This document shows positions 54,563 through 62,571 of a stretch of DNA of 64,000 bases, in pieces. The notes beneath the pieces were generated by a model. It worked only from the letters and a program-made list of their open reading frames with translations, did no database searches and had not been told where the DNA came from. This stretch comes from Halopseudomonas maritima (lineage in GTDB: Bacteria > Pseudomonadota > Gammaproteobacteria > Pseudomonadales > Pseudomonadaceae): positions 682,001 to 746,000 of the forward strand of contig NZ_CP079801.1 in NCBI RefSeq assembly GCF_021545785.1, read 5' to 3'. Position numbers and translations under genes: made by a program. Every line of letters starts with the position of its first letter. Within the stretch, counting starts at the first letter, position 1.

Positions 54563-54657
54563 TGGCGGAAGGACATGGGAGTCGAACCCACCAGACGCGC
54601 GTTGCGCATCTCACCGGAGTTGAAGTCCGGGCGCCCCACCGGGGACGATGTCCATCC
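54563..54657 (-). tRNA. selC: tRNA-Sec (UCA), selenocysteine tRNA
   Basis: A 95-nt tRNA with encoded CCA (54563-54565), the same length as E. coli selC. It shows the tRNA-Sec hallmarks: an 8-bp acceptor (GGATGGAC with GTCCTTCC, one U-U mismatch at pair 4), a 6-bp-type D stem (CCCC-GGT-GGGG core), anticodon loop CTTCAAC with anticodon UCA, an 8-bp variable arm (AGATGCGC/GCGCGTCT, loop AAC) and T-loop TTCGACT. It starts 15 bases past the selB stop on the same strand. Confidence 0.96.
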
Positions 54658-54672
54658 ATTGCAGCGGCGGGC

Positions 54673-56532
54673 TCAGCCCGCCACCAGAAAACGCTGTTCG
54701 CGCACAAAACGGGTCACGCCCGCCCGATCCAGATACTCCAGCACCTGAATGGTCAGGTTGCGGCCGATGCCCGAGGCATCGCGATACTCGGCGGCGTTAA
54801 AACTGCCGGACGGCGAGTCTGCCACCAACTGCCGTGCGACCGCTACCAAGCCTTCCACCTGTGATGGCAGGTAATAACGGTTGGCTGCTACGGCCACCAA
54901 TTCACCCGCCCGCTGCATGCGTTGCAAGAAGGCTTTAAGCACATCAAGTTCAATACCCAGCGCGCTGGCCAGCTCGCCGACAATCGGCGGTCGCAGCCCG
55001 CCCGGTGCCAGCTCGGCAGCCACCCGCGCCAGCAGCTCGGCATCCCCCGCCTGCAGCTGCGGCCGGTGGCCTGGCAAATACAGCGCCCAGGCGGTGCGTT
55101 GCAGCCGGCCCTCGGCCTGCCAGCGTTGCAACAACTGGCGCGCCACCGGCAACGGCAATTGCAGACAGCCAACCAGGCCAAGCTGCCCCTCCCCCGGCCC
55201 GAGCAATTCGGGATGCTGCTGATGCCAGTCGGCCAGACGCTCGGCCAACCGCTGCCAGCGCGCTTCGCCGGCCTCAGCGGTCAGCGCGACCCGCTGGCCC
55301 GCGGCCGCCAGCACGATCAGGTTTTCCCGCGGCAGCAGCTGTTCCAGCTGATCTGCAGACAGGTTCAACCTGAGCGCCAGTTCAGGCAGCGACACTGCGC
55401 CCTGCTGCAGTGCTGCGCTCAGTACCTCACTCGCTGTGCTGGCCGCCGCCCAGCCTGCCAGCAGCGCCAGACGCTGCGGATTATTGCGGCCACGGCGCAT
55501 ACCCTGCGGGTCCAGCACCCGGCCGCCACCCAGGGTGGTGTTGGCCGCCGGATCGCGAATAATAAAGCGGTCACCGAACACAGCTGACACCGGCTGCTCC
55601 AGCATCAGCTGGGCCAGCCCCGCGACCTCATCGAGCAGCACCAACCGCGCCGGATAAATCGCCGTACCCAGATGCAGTTGCAGCACGCCACGATGCCAGC
55701 GGCTATCCGGCAATTGGGTAAGAGAAACGTCCAGCCGATCACTCAGCGGCAGTACCTGCTCAGTCAGCCAATCGCCGCGCTGGGGCTGCTCGGTAGAAAC
55801 CGCGCCGCTCAGGTTCAGCGCGCAGCGTTGCCCGGCGCGCACGTCAGTGATCTCGCGGGACGCCCGCTGCAGGCTGCGCACCCGCACCTGCTGCCCATGT
55901 AACCAGAGCGTCTGGCCCACCTGCAGGCGCCCGCTGACCAGCGTGCCAGTCACCACGCAACCCGCTCCGGCGATGCTGAAGCGCCGGTCGATCATCAAGC
56001 GCGCCGGGCTGTCGCTGGGCCGCGCCTGCTGCCGCTCGACCTGCGCCAGCAAGGCCTGACGCAAGGCGTCGATACCCTGCCCGCTGGTGCTCGACACCCG
56101 CCATACATCTGCAGTGGGCCAACCCGCCTCGGCGGCCAGCGCCTGTACCTGCTCGACAACACGCTCGCGCTGCGCGTCATCCACCAGATCACAGCGACTG
56201 ATCACCAGCTCCAGCTCGCGTACCCCCAGCAATTGCAGAATCGCCAGATGCTCACGGGTCTGTGGCATCACGCCGTCATCGGCGGCTACCACCAGCAGCG
56301 CCATGTCGATACCCGCAACCCCAGCCAGCATGGTGCCGATAAACCGCTCGTGGCCAGGCACATCGATAAAGCCCAGCGGCTCGCCAGCCTCGCTCGGCAG
56401 CCAGGCAAACCCCAGTTCGATGGTCAGCCCACGGCGCTTTTCTTCGGCCAGCCGGTCGGTGTCTACCCCGGTCAGGGCGCGAATCAGTGAGGTCTTGCCG
56501 TGATCGACATGCCCCGCTGTGGCGACGATCAC
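54673..56532 (-). CDS. selB: selenocysteine-specific elongation factor SelB
   Basis: SelB delivers Sec-tRNA to UGA codons marked by a SECIS hairpin; about 619 residues. The G1 motif GHVDHGKT is at 7-14, G3 is DVPGH, and the EF-Tu-like domains 2-3 follow. The C-terminal winged-helix repeats (from about 395) bind the SECIS hairpin. The start is GTG 56532, giving VIVATAGHVDHGK; it overlaps the selA stop as GTGA. The in-frame codons further upstream lie inside selA and are not used. Confidence 0.96.
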   Translation of the reverse strand: MIVATAGHVDHGKTSLIRALTGVDTDRLAEEKRRGLTIELGFAWLPSEAGEPLGFIDVPGHERFIGTMLAGVAGIDMALLVVAADDGVMPQTREHLAILQLLGVRELELVISRCDLVDDAQRERVVEQVQALAAEAGWPTADVWRVSSTSGQGIDALRQALLAQVERQQARPSDSPARLMIDRRFSIAGAGCVVTGTLVSGRLQVGQTLWLHGQQVRVRSLQRASREITDVRAGQRCALNLSGAVSTEQPQRGDWLTEQVLPLSDRLDVSLTQLPDSRWHRGVLQLHLGTAIYPARLVLLDEVAGLAQLMLEQPVSAVFGDRFIIRDPAANTTLGGGRVLDPQGMRRGRNNPQRLALLAGWAAASTASEVLSAALQQGAVSLPELALRLNLSADQLEQLLPRENLIVLAAAGQRVALTAEAGEARWQRLAERLADWHQQHPELLGPGEGQLGLVGCLQLPLPVARQLLQRWQAEGRLQRTAWALYLPGHRPQLQAGDAELLARVAAELAPGGLRPPIVGELASALGIELDVLKAFLQRMQRAGELVAVAANRYYLPSQVEGLVAVARQLVADSPSGSFNAAEYRDASGIGRNLTIQVLEYLDRAGVTRFVREQRFLVAG

Positions 56533-57908
56533 CCGGCCGCCCCCAAGGCAGTGCGCAGCGCTGCCGGGTCTTCCAGGCAGCGGCAATCGAGCAGCAGGCT
56601 GTCGTCGGCAATGCGGCCGATCACCGGTTGCGGCAGCTGACGCAGGCGCTCGGCCAGTTGACGCAGCGCGCGGCTGCGCTCACGCCGATTGCCACTGGTG
56701 CTGCACATACGCAAGGCGGCGCTGGGCAGCACGTCGAGCGGCAACGAGCCGGAGCCAATCTGGCTGCTGACCGCACAAACATCCACCGTAAAGCCGTCAC
56801 CCGCCCACTGCTGCAAATCAGACAACACAGCGTCGCAGGTCTGGCGTATCGACTCTTCGCTGCGGGTCAGCAGGCGCAGGGTCGGCACCCGCTGCACCAG
56901 GGTGTCCGGATCGGCATACAGGCGCAGCACCGCTTCCAGTGCTGCGAGGGTAAGCTTGTCGCAGCGCAGGGCGCGCTTGAGCGGGCTCTTGCGAATGCGC
57001 GCAATCAGGTCGGCACGTCCGGCGATGATGCCGGCTTGCGGGCCGCCCAGCAGTTTGTCGCCACTAAAGGTCACCACGTCGACGCCTTCGGCCAGCACCT
57101 GGGCGACCACTGGTTCGGCCGGCAGCCCCAGCGCCTGCAGATCGATCAGCGAGCCGCTGCCCAGATCCACCGCCAGCGGCACCTGATGCTCACGGGCAAT
57201 CGCCGCCAGCTGCGCCTCGCTGAGCGCGGTACTGAAGCCTTCGATGCGGTAGTTGCTGGTGTGCGCCTTGAGCAGCAGCGCGGTGCGCGGGCCAACGGCT
57301 TCGCTGTAATCACGCGGATGGGTACGGTTGGTAGCGCCAACCTCGCGCAGCTTGCAGCCGGCGCGGGCCATGATGTCTGGCAGACGGAAGGAGCCACCGA
57401 TTTCGATCAGTTCACCGCGCGACACCACCACCTCGCGGCGGTTCGCCAGTGCATTGAGCACCAGCAGCACGGCAGCGGCGTTGTTGTTGACCACGGTCGC
57501 GGCCTCAGCGCCGGTCAGGCGGCAGATCCACTGCTCGACGTGATCGTCACGGTCGCCACGTTGGCCGCTGGCGAGATCGAACTCCAGATTGCTCGCCCCG
57601 AGGGCGACCGCGTTCATCGCCGCCACCGCTTCCGGCGGCAAGGGCGCGCGGCCCAGATTGGTATGCAGCACGGTTCCGGTCAGGTTCAGCACCGGGCGCA
57701 TGGAGGGTGCCAGCGTCGCCAGCAGGTGCTGACGCAGCCAGTGCACCAGCGCCTCGTCGTCGCTGATCTCGCCGTCGCGCCACTGCTGCAGGGCGGCACG
57801 CACACCATCAACCACCAGTGCACGGCCGTGATCGGCGATCAGTTGCTGCACCAGCGGCCAGGCCAGAACCCGGTCAACCGCTGGTGGTCGGTTGTGGGTG
57901 GCCGTCAT
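56529..57908 (-). CDS. selA: L-seryl-tRNA(Sec) selenium transferase SelA
   Basis: A PLP enzyme that converts Ser-tRNA(Sec) to Sec-tRNA(Sec) with selenophosphate; 459 residues. The PLP lysine is Lys285 in TFSGDKLLGGPQAG. Other family segments are NLTGTVLHTNLGRAPL and VNNNAAAVLLVLNAL. AGGTGG lies 4 bases before the ATG. It begins 15 bases after the selenoprotein stop, in the same frame and with no intervening stop. SelD, which supplies selenophosphate, is not in this window. Confidence 0.97.
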   Translation of the reverse strand: MTATHNRPPAVDRVLAWPLVQQLIADHGRALVVDGVRAALQQWRDGEISDDEALVHWLRQHLLATLAPSMRPVLNLTGTVLHTNLGRAPLPPEAVAAMNAVALGASNLEFDLASGQRGDRDDHVEQWICRLTGAEAATVVNNNAAAVLLVLNALANRREVVVSRGELIEIGGSFRLPDIMARAGCKLREVGATNRTHPRDYSEAVGPRTALLLKAHTSNYRIEGFSTALSEAQLAAIAREHQVPLAVDLGSGSLIDLQALGLPAEPVVAQVLAEGVDVVTFSGDKLLGGPQAGIIAGRADLIARIRKSPLKRALRCDKLTLAALEAVLRLYADPDTLVQRVPTLRLLTRSEESIRQTCDAVLSDLQQWAGDGFTVDVCAVSSQIGSGSLPLDVLPSAALRMCSTSGNRRERSRALRQLAERLRQLPQPVIGRIADDSLLLDCRCLEDPAALRTALGAAG

Positions 57909-57923
57909 GCGGCCACCTGCGGC

Positions 57924-58454
57924 TCAGTCTGCGTCGCCGCTTTGCAGCAGGCGCAGAATCTCTGCCAGCGCGCCATCGGCAAGCGCGCGCATTTCATCGT
58001 CGGTGCGGTCCTGAATCGGATGCGGAACAAAGACCATGGCCGGATCAAAACCAAGGGCTTTGGACTGCAACGCCGCGGCCTGAACAAATTCACTGGAGGC
58101 AACCCCTACTCCCGGGATCTGACGAGACTCCAGGTCTGCGATGTCATGCATACAGCACGACGTGCAAGACCCTCAGTCGGCCAGACCTTCCACCAGCAGA
58201 TCCACCTCGGCGGCCATCTGCTGCTTGAGTTCGGTCGGGGCAATGCGGGTGAAGGTCGGCTTGTTATAGCGCTTCACCGCAATACCCATGGCTGCCAGTT
58301 GTTCCTCGATGCGATCGAGAAAGACATTGCCGCGTGGCTTGGAGATGTCGAGCAGGCCGACCACTTTACCTTCAAGGCTGACGGGACGGGCCAGACGCGC
58401 GCGTTGGGCCGGCGCGCGTTCCGCGGTCGGATCGAGCACAATGCTGTGGTTCAT
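57924..58454 (-). CDS. UGSC-family selenoprotein with in-frame UGA (selenocysteine)
   Basis: 176 residues if UGA 58173-58175 is read as Sec. The N-terminal half (residues 1-93) holds GKVVGLLDISKPRGNVFLDRIEE and KPTFTRIAP and ends VEGLAD. Sec94 is followed by GSCTSCCMHD and then ASSEFVQAA and VFVPHPIQDRTDDEMRALAD. This is the UGSC family, in which the motif is UGSC or CGSC. The UGA splits the gene into two apparent ORFs in one frame with the motif between them. GAGG precedes the ATG. The true stop is also UGA. The motif points to thiol/selenol redox chemistry; the reaction is not known to me. Confidence 0.93.
58133..58175 (-). promoter_or_regulatory. Sec UGA codon and bacterial SECIS hairpin
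   Basis: The recoded UGA is 58173-58175. Directly downstream, GGTCTTGC (58171-58164) pairs with GCAGACC (58139-58133) with one bulged U. An upper stem of 7 bp pairs 58161-58155 with 58149-58143 (one G-U) and closes a 5-base loop UGUAU (58154-58150). The loop starts 18 bases after UGA and has G at loop position 2, which fits the published bacterial SECIS pattern (loop about 16-37 bases from UGA, a G in the first two loop bases). Confidence 0.8.
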
Positions 58455-58651
58455 GACGTTACCTCACGTGTTACCGGAGACGAGCCAACCGGGCCGGAAG
58501 CGGCCCAGCCAGCGATGATGGCGGAAAACAGGCCGGCGGTGCCGCCAGCCCGGACGATCAGCAGCCCGCCCGGACGGAACTTGGGCACCTGCTGATCCTT
58601 GAAACGTTCAGGGATACCTTCGGCGATACCGCCGGCACCGGCTACCAGCTC
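58451..58651 (-). pseudogene. out-of-frame C-terminal remainder of the thioredoxin/UGSC-partner gene
   Basis: From 58651 the shifted frame encodes 66 residues: ELVAGAGGIAEGIPERF, then KFRPGGLLIVRAGGTAGL, then SAIIAGWAASGPVGS. It stops at 58453-58451, overlapping the selenoprotein ATG as ATGA. The Gly-rich, conserved-looking sequence and the coupled stop show that this is the natural end of the upstream gene, shifted by one base near 58654-58661. Either it is a genuine frameshift mutation or a base missing from the assembly. Confidence 0.75.
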
Positions 58652-59886
58652 GGCCCCGGGGCCAGCAGCAGCTTTTCGAGTTCTTCGCGCAGCCGCTGCT
58701 TCGACCAGCCGGCCTCGATGAACACTCGGGCGTGCTCGGGCGAGACTACCAGCACCGCGTCACCGGCCATAGCCAGCTTGGCGTGATCGACAGTGCGCAG
58801 CGACAGGGCAAAGGAGCGCGCCAAGGATTCCGGGTCGCGGGACTTCTGATCAACGATGCCCTGCACCCCTTCACCGGGGAACAGCGTCACCGCCGAGCGC
58901 CCGGCCTCGATGCCGCGCTCCTGCGCCAGCGGCAGCCAGTCGGCGTCTTCGGCCTCGGCGAAACAGAAACTGTACTTGCCCGGATTGCCCAGGGTTGCGC
59001 GATCGATCTCGCCCGGTCGACCACCGCCGACGTTGCGAATAATCAGTTGCAACGCCCGGCCAATGGTGGCGTTGGCGCGGTTGCCCTGCCCCAGTGCGTT
59101 GACGCCGGAATTCATGCCGATAGCGCGGGCGGCGGGGCCGTTGACCACAATCATCGGGCTGCCAAACATGGTGGTGCAGATCAGCCCGTGCAGGCCAAAT
59201 TCATCGGTCAGTGCCGCTTCCAGCGCGGCCAGCAGCACCGGCATGTATTCCGGCTTGCAGCCGGCCAGCACCGCGTTGATCGCCACTTTTTCAACCGTCA
59301 CGGGGACCAGATCCGGCGGCATCAACCCCACCACCTCGTCGGGCTGGCGGCTGGTACCCTTGAGCATGCGCAACACACGCACCGGGGTCGGCGGCACCAC
59401 CGGCAGGCCGTCGCTCCAGCCACGCTCGAAGCAGGCTTCCATCGGGTCTTCGGCGCTGCCCATGTCGATCTCGCGGGACTGCAGGCGAATATCACCAAAG
59501 GCCAGTTCCAGTTCTTCGGCAATCCCCGGCTCCAGCGTCTTCGAGCCGCAACCCGGACGCATCACCGGCAGCGCCTCACCCAGCTCGGGCAGGCCGGTCA
59601 TCTGTCGCCAGTCGTCCTTGTGCCAGCCGTAGGTGCGCTCGACCTCTTGGCCGTTCTCAACGCGAATCAGCGTGGGTACAAACTCGATGCCCAAGTGGAA
59701 AGAGTGTTCCAGACTCTGGTCGTACAGAGCAGAGGGCAGCTCGGCGGCGTACTCAGCCGAGTCTTGGGAGTAGACCGTCAGTGGGCCGGCCTGGGCGATC
59801 TCGGCCAGCAGCGGTTCGACCAGTCGGCAGGTCGGACAATCAGCCTTGGCAACAACAATCAGGCCGTCGGGGAGTGCGGGTTTCAT
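58642..59886 (-). CDS. thioredoxin-domain protein, partner of the UGSC selenoprotein (frameshifted 3' end)
   Basis: As read, 414 residues; restored, about 478. The N-terminal domain (about 1-100) is thioredoxin-like, with CPTC at 17-20 and the cis-Pro segment EFVPTLIRV. A linker with PGCGSKTLEPG leads to a large domain starting ERGWSDGLPVVPPTPVRV and containing INAVLAGCKPEYMPVLLAA, GMNSGVNALGQGNRANATIGRA and AVLVVSPEHARVF. I recall this domain in genes linked to UGSC proteins. The stop at 58642 is premature: one missing base in the palindrome GGCCCCGGGGCC (58652-58663) disconnects the end. The ATG at 59886 has AAGG upstream. It probably reduces or pairs with the selenoprotein (inference). Confidence 0.8.
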   Translation of the reverse strand: MKPALPDGLIVVAKADCPTCRLVEPLLAEIAQAGPLTVYSQDSAEYAAELPSALYDQSLEHSFHLGIEFVPTLIRVENGQEVERTYGWHKDDWRQMTGLPELGEALPVMRPGCGSKTLEPGIAEELELAFGDIRLQSREIDMGSAEDPMEACFERGWSDGLPVVPPTPVRVLRMLKGTSRQPDEVVGLMPPDLVPVTVEKVAINAVLAGCKPEYMPVLLAALEAALTDEFGLHGLICTTMFGSPMIVVNGPAARAIGMNSGVNALGQGNRANATIGRALQLIIRNVGGGRPGEIDRATLGNPGKYSFCFAEAEDADWLPLAQERGIEAGRSAVTLFPGEGVQGIVDQKSRDPESLARSFALSLRTVDHAKLAMAGDAVLVVSPEHARVFIEAGWSKQRLREELEKLLLAPGPSW

Positions 59887-60013
59887 GGGCAGCCCTTGTG
59901 GGGTCTTGTGTCTCAATGAACAGACAGAATAGGCAGCCCAAAGCCCGCTGCCAACCCGCCCGGCCCCGTCATCGGCCTGCTGATTGACTTGCCATCAGCG
60001 CAGCCGCAGTCTG

Positions 60014-61036
60014 CTACCAGCGGGCGTAATGATCCTCTACCAGTCCCCAGGCATCAGCGATCTGCAGCGTCTCGCCGGGCAACCGCAGCACCCCGCTGTA
60101 TTGCCCAAAATGCTGCTTGAAATTGGACGCCAGCAGCAACGCGTTGCGCTTTTCCTGACGGCAGCCGACCGGCGCAAACTGCAGATCAATCTGACCATCA
60201 GCCGAGCGTAACTGCCAGGGTGCGAGTGGCGCGCTGCGATCAAACTGAAAGTCGACCATATCAACCTTGATCAGCTGTTCATCCAGCCACAGCCCGTTCT
60301 CGGTAAAGCCGGTTTCATTTACTCCCGCCGCCAGGTTGAAGCCCAGCCGGCGGCCGTCGGGCAAGCGGCAAGACAGGCTGCCCCAGTTCCAGAATGTCTC
60401 ACGGCGCATGAAGCCCGCTGTCCAGTCTACCGCTGCCAGCGCGCCAATCTGGCGCAGATCAAACCGCTGCCCGCGCCAGCTCACGCTGCCACTGCACACA
60501 CGCGCCGCCGTCTTGCGGGTGAACACCCAGCCTGCATAGCCGGCACGGGCGCACACAGACAGTGGCTGCTGGCTAGGTGCCTCGTCTATGCGCGCATCGA
60601 TCCGCGTACCATCGGCCAGCGCCACCTGAAGCCGGCGCACACCCGGCTCAGCCGCCGCGTCGATAGTGATCTGGTTTCCGCCCTTCTCAAAGCGTGCCAG
60701 GCCAGTGTCAGGACGCGGCTCTATACGCGTATTGCGTGCCAACGGTTGCATAAAGCTGAACTCGTCAAAGCGCTGGGTACGCGGGTCATACAGATACACA
60801 AAGGCATTGCTGAGAAACTTCAAATCCACAATCGCTACACCAACCACCAGCTCCGCGCTGAGCAGGCTGATGAACTGAAACTGGTTGGCGCCAAAGCGCT
60901 TAGCCAACTGCGAACGCGGCTTGTCCATCACGGAGCGCAGATCAAAATCGAGGTAGTTGATCTCCTCTACCCCATCGGGGAAGAGACCATAACTGGGCTG
61001 GCCTGCGGCGTTGATCAGGCGGGGTAAGGCTGGCAT
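60014..61036 (-). CDS. DUF2804 family protein
   Basis: 340 residues, no signal peptide or membrane helix. Features of the family are the beta-rich, Trp-rich segments FWNWGSLSCRLPDGRRLGFNLAAGVNETGFTENGLWLDEQL and the C-terminal GLVEDHYARW. The function is not established; members sit beside lipid-related genes. It lies 127 bases upstream of the thioredoxin-fusion gene on the same strand. Confidence 0.85.
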   Translation of the reverse strand: MPALPRLINAAGQPSYGLFPDGVEEINYLDFDLRSVMDKPRSQLAKRFGANQFQFISLLSAELVVGVAIVDLKFLSNAFVYLYDPRTQRFDEFSFMQPLARNTRIEPRPDTGLARFEKGGNQITIDAAAEPGVRRLQVALADGTRIDARIDEAPSQQPLSVCARAGYAGWVFTRKTAARVCSGSVSWRGQRFDLRQIGALAAVDWTAGFMRRETFWNWGSLSCRLPDGRRLGFNLAAGVNETGFTENGLWLDEQLIKVDMVDFQFDRSAPLAPWQLRSADGQIDLQFAPVGCRQEKRNALLLASNFKQHFGQYSGVLRLPGETLQIADAWGLVEDHYARW

Positions 61037-61339
61037 TGGGGTGCTCTCTTGTTATGGGCCAAACCGCATTCGATAACGCACCTGCAACAAGGCAAATGCG
61101 TCTATCAACCCTAATCGCACTAGCGGAAAAATACCAACGCGAGCGCCGCGTATCACGCAGATGCTCAGGTGGAGGCCTACACACTCCACTGGCCTGCCGT
61201 CCCATCAAAAGCAGCGCGCAAAATGACCAAACAACCCTGCGCCTGCCTCCTCGCCAGCCAATGCAACGACACCTTGGATGTGAGCGCACCAGCAACCTGA
61301 TAGACCGCAGCCGGCAGCAACCACGCAGAACAGCGGCGC
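61037..61339. other. intergenic gap between DUF2804 and the small hypothetical gene
   Basis: 303 bases with no gene, hairpin terminator or recognised operator that I can support. It probably carries the DUF2804 promoter. Confidence 0.35.
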
Positions 61340-61645
61340 TCAGCCTGCCAGCGCCCTGAGCAACTGGGTGCGCTCCCACACACTGAGCAACTCTAGCGGG
61401 TCAGTGCCCGGGCTGTCCCAGGCCTGCTGCTCGGCAACGCGGCCGTCGTCCAGCTCGCAGCGCAAACAGTGGTGCAGTCGGCCGGCGTCCTTGAACAGGG
61501 CAATGCGGTGCTGATCGATACGCACCCAGACGCTGCCCGTGTCCACATCACGCCAGTGCGGGCCAACGTCAGGACGCAGCGTCTTTTGCTGCAGCGCCAC
61601 ATCGCGGAACAGCTGATACACCTCGCGGGCGCCCACTGCCGTCAT
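61340..61645 (-). CDS. hypothetical protein coupled to the acyl-CoA dehydrogenase-like gene
   Basis: 101 residues, not recognised. It is globular-looking with many Arg, Asp and Trp residues (WVRIDQHRIALFKDAGRLHHCL; VWERTQLLRALAG). No signal peptide. Its ATG overlaps the upstream gene's stop as ATGA, which supports both the gene and a shared function. Confidence 0.65.
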   Translation of the reverse strand: MTAVGAREVYQLFRDVALQQKTLRPDVGPHWRDVDTGSVWVRIDQHRIALFKDAGRLHHCLRCELDDGRVAEQQAWDSPGTDPLELLSVWERTQLLRALAG

Positions 61646-62571
61646 GGCGCGGCCGTCAGCGCCTGCCAGGCCCGTTCACCACGCTTGGCGCCGGCCGCAG
61701 CCCACATGCGCTGTACGGTCTGATCTCGCACCCAGCGCTGCCCTGCCTCATCATTCGGCTGCTCTGCCCATTCGGCAGTGGCCTGGGTCATCAGCGCACG
61801 TACCCATTCCGTGGCACCAGCCAGCAGCAGCTGCCCACGGTTGGCGCTGCCCACCTCAGGCGCGATACGCTCCAGCAAGGTGATGGCGGCCAGCATCTGG
61901 CGCAGCAGCGCCTGCGGCCAGTCACGGGCACGCCCCTCGCGCAGCAGATAGCCCATTAGCGCGGCGCTGACGTACAGTTCCTCCAGCGCGCCGAAAGGTC
62001 TGGCGTACTCGCTCCAGCCGTCACCCGCCAGCATGGCTGAGGCATCCAGCTGCACATTTTGCAATTGCATACGCGCCGCCGGCAGCTCGGGCATAAAGGC
62101 CGCCGGATTGCGCGGGCTCATTGTTACCCCCTCTGCCGTAGCCGGCAGGCGCACCACACTCAGCGTGCCGTCCGGCCCGCTGGCCCGGCAGACCACAAAG
62201 TAGGCTTCACAGTGCTCCGGCAGCGGCACCCAGCCCTTGTTACCGTTCAGACGAATGCCGCCTGCGTCGTCAGCCTGCCAAAGGGTCTGCAAATCGCGCG
62301 GGCTGCGAATGCCCTCCTCGCTCAGGCTGAAACCGTGCAGCCCGCCGCCGCTGATCTGCGGAAACATTGCCCGCAGTGCGGCTTCATATCCGGCACTGAA
62401 CGCCCAGGCGGCGCGGTCCGCCTGAAAGCCGCCCATCACCGCCAGTGCAAACGGCGACAACTCATCCAGCGGCAACTGCCGCCAACTGGTCAGCCAGTCA
62501 TCGGGACTCTCCATCGCAGGCGCATCGACCGACGCCGTCAGGCACCACTGCACAGGGGAAAACGCGCTCAC
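61642..62571 (-). CDS. acyl-CoA dehydrogenase-like protein
   Basis: 309 residues. The middle resembles the acyl-CoA dehydrogenase beta domain (FSLSEEGIRSPRDLQTLW ... GIRLNGNKGWVPLPEHCEAYFVVCR) and the C-terminal half is helical. It is shorter than the usual 380-400 residues, and the FAD-contact pattern and catalytic Glu are not clear, so it may be a divergent or non-catalytic member. It diverges from the acyl-CoA ligase gene, which fits fatty-acyl or related acid metabolism. Confidence 0.7.
   Translation of the reverse strand: MSAFSPVQWCLTASVDAPAMESPDDWLTSWRQLPLDELSPFALAVMGGFQADRAAWAFSAGYEAALRAMFPQISGGGLHGFSLSEEGIRSPRDLQTLWQADDAGGIRLNGNKGWVPLPEHCEAYFVVCRASGPDGTLSVVRLPATAEGVTMSPRNPAAFMPELPAARMQLQNVQLDASAMLAGDGWSEYARPFGALEELYVSAALMGYLLREGRARDWPQALLRQMLAAITLLERIAPEVGSANRGQLLLAGATEWVRALMTQATAEWAEQPNDEAGQRWVRDQTVQRMWAAAGAKRGERAWQALTAAP

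Noticed and set aside
57924..58151. A separate 75-residue protein starting at ATG 58151
   Set aside because: The Met lies inside the conserved region just after the UGSC motif and has no ribosome binding site; the frame continues unbroken from the UGA. It is the C-terminal half of the selenoprotein.
56487..58595. 702-residue plus-strand ORF across selA and the selenoprotein
   Set aside because: It is antisense to selA with no start signal or family features. GC-rich codon use on the real strand leaves this frame open.
58642..58663. Programmed frameshift site in the partner gene
   Set aside because: There is no slippery heptamer or clear stimulatory structure; a missing base in the GGCCCCGGGGCC palindrome is the simpler explanation.
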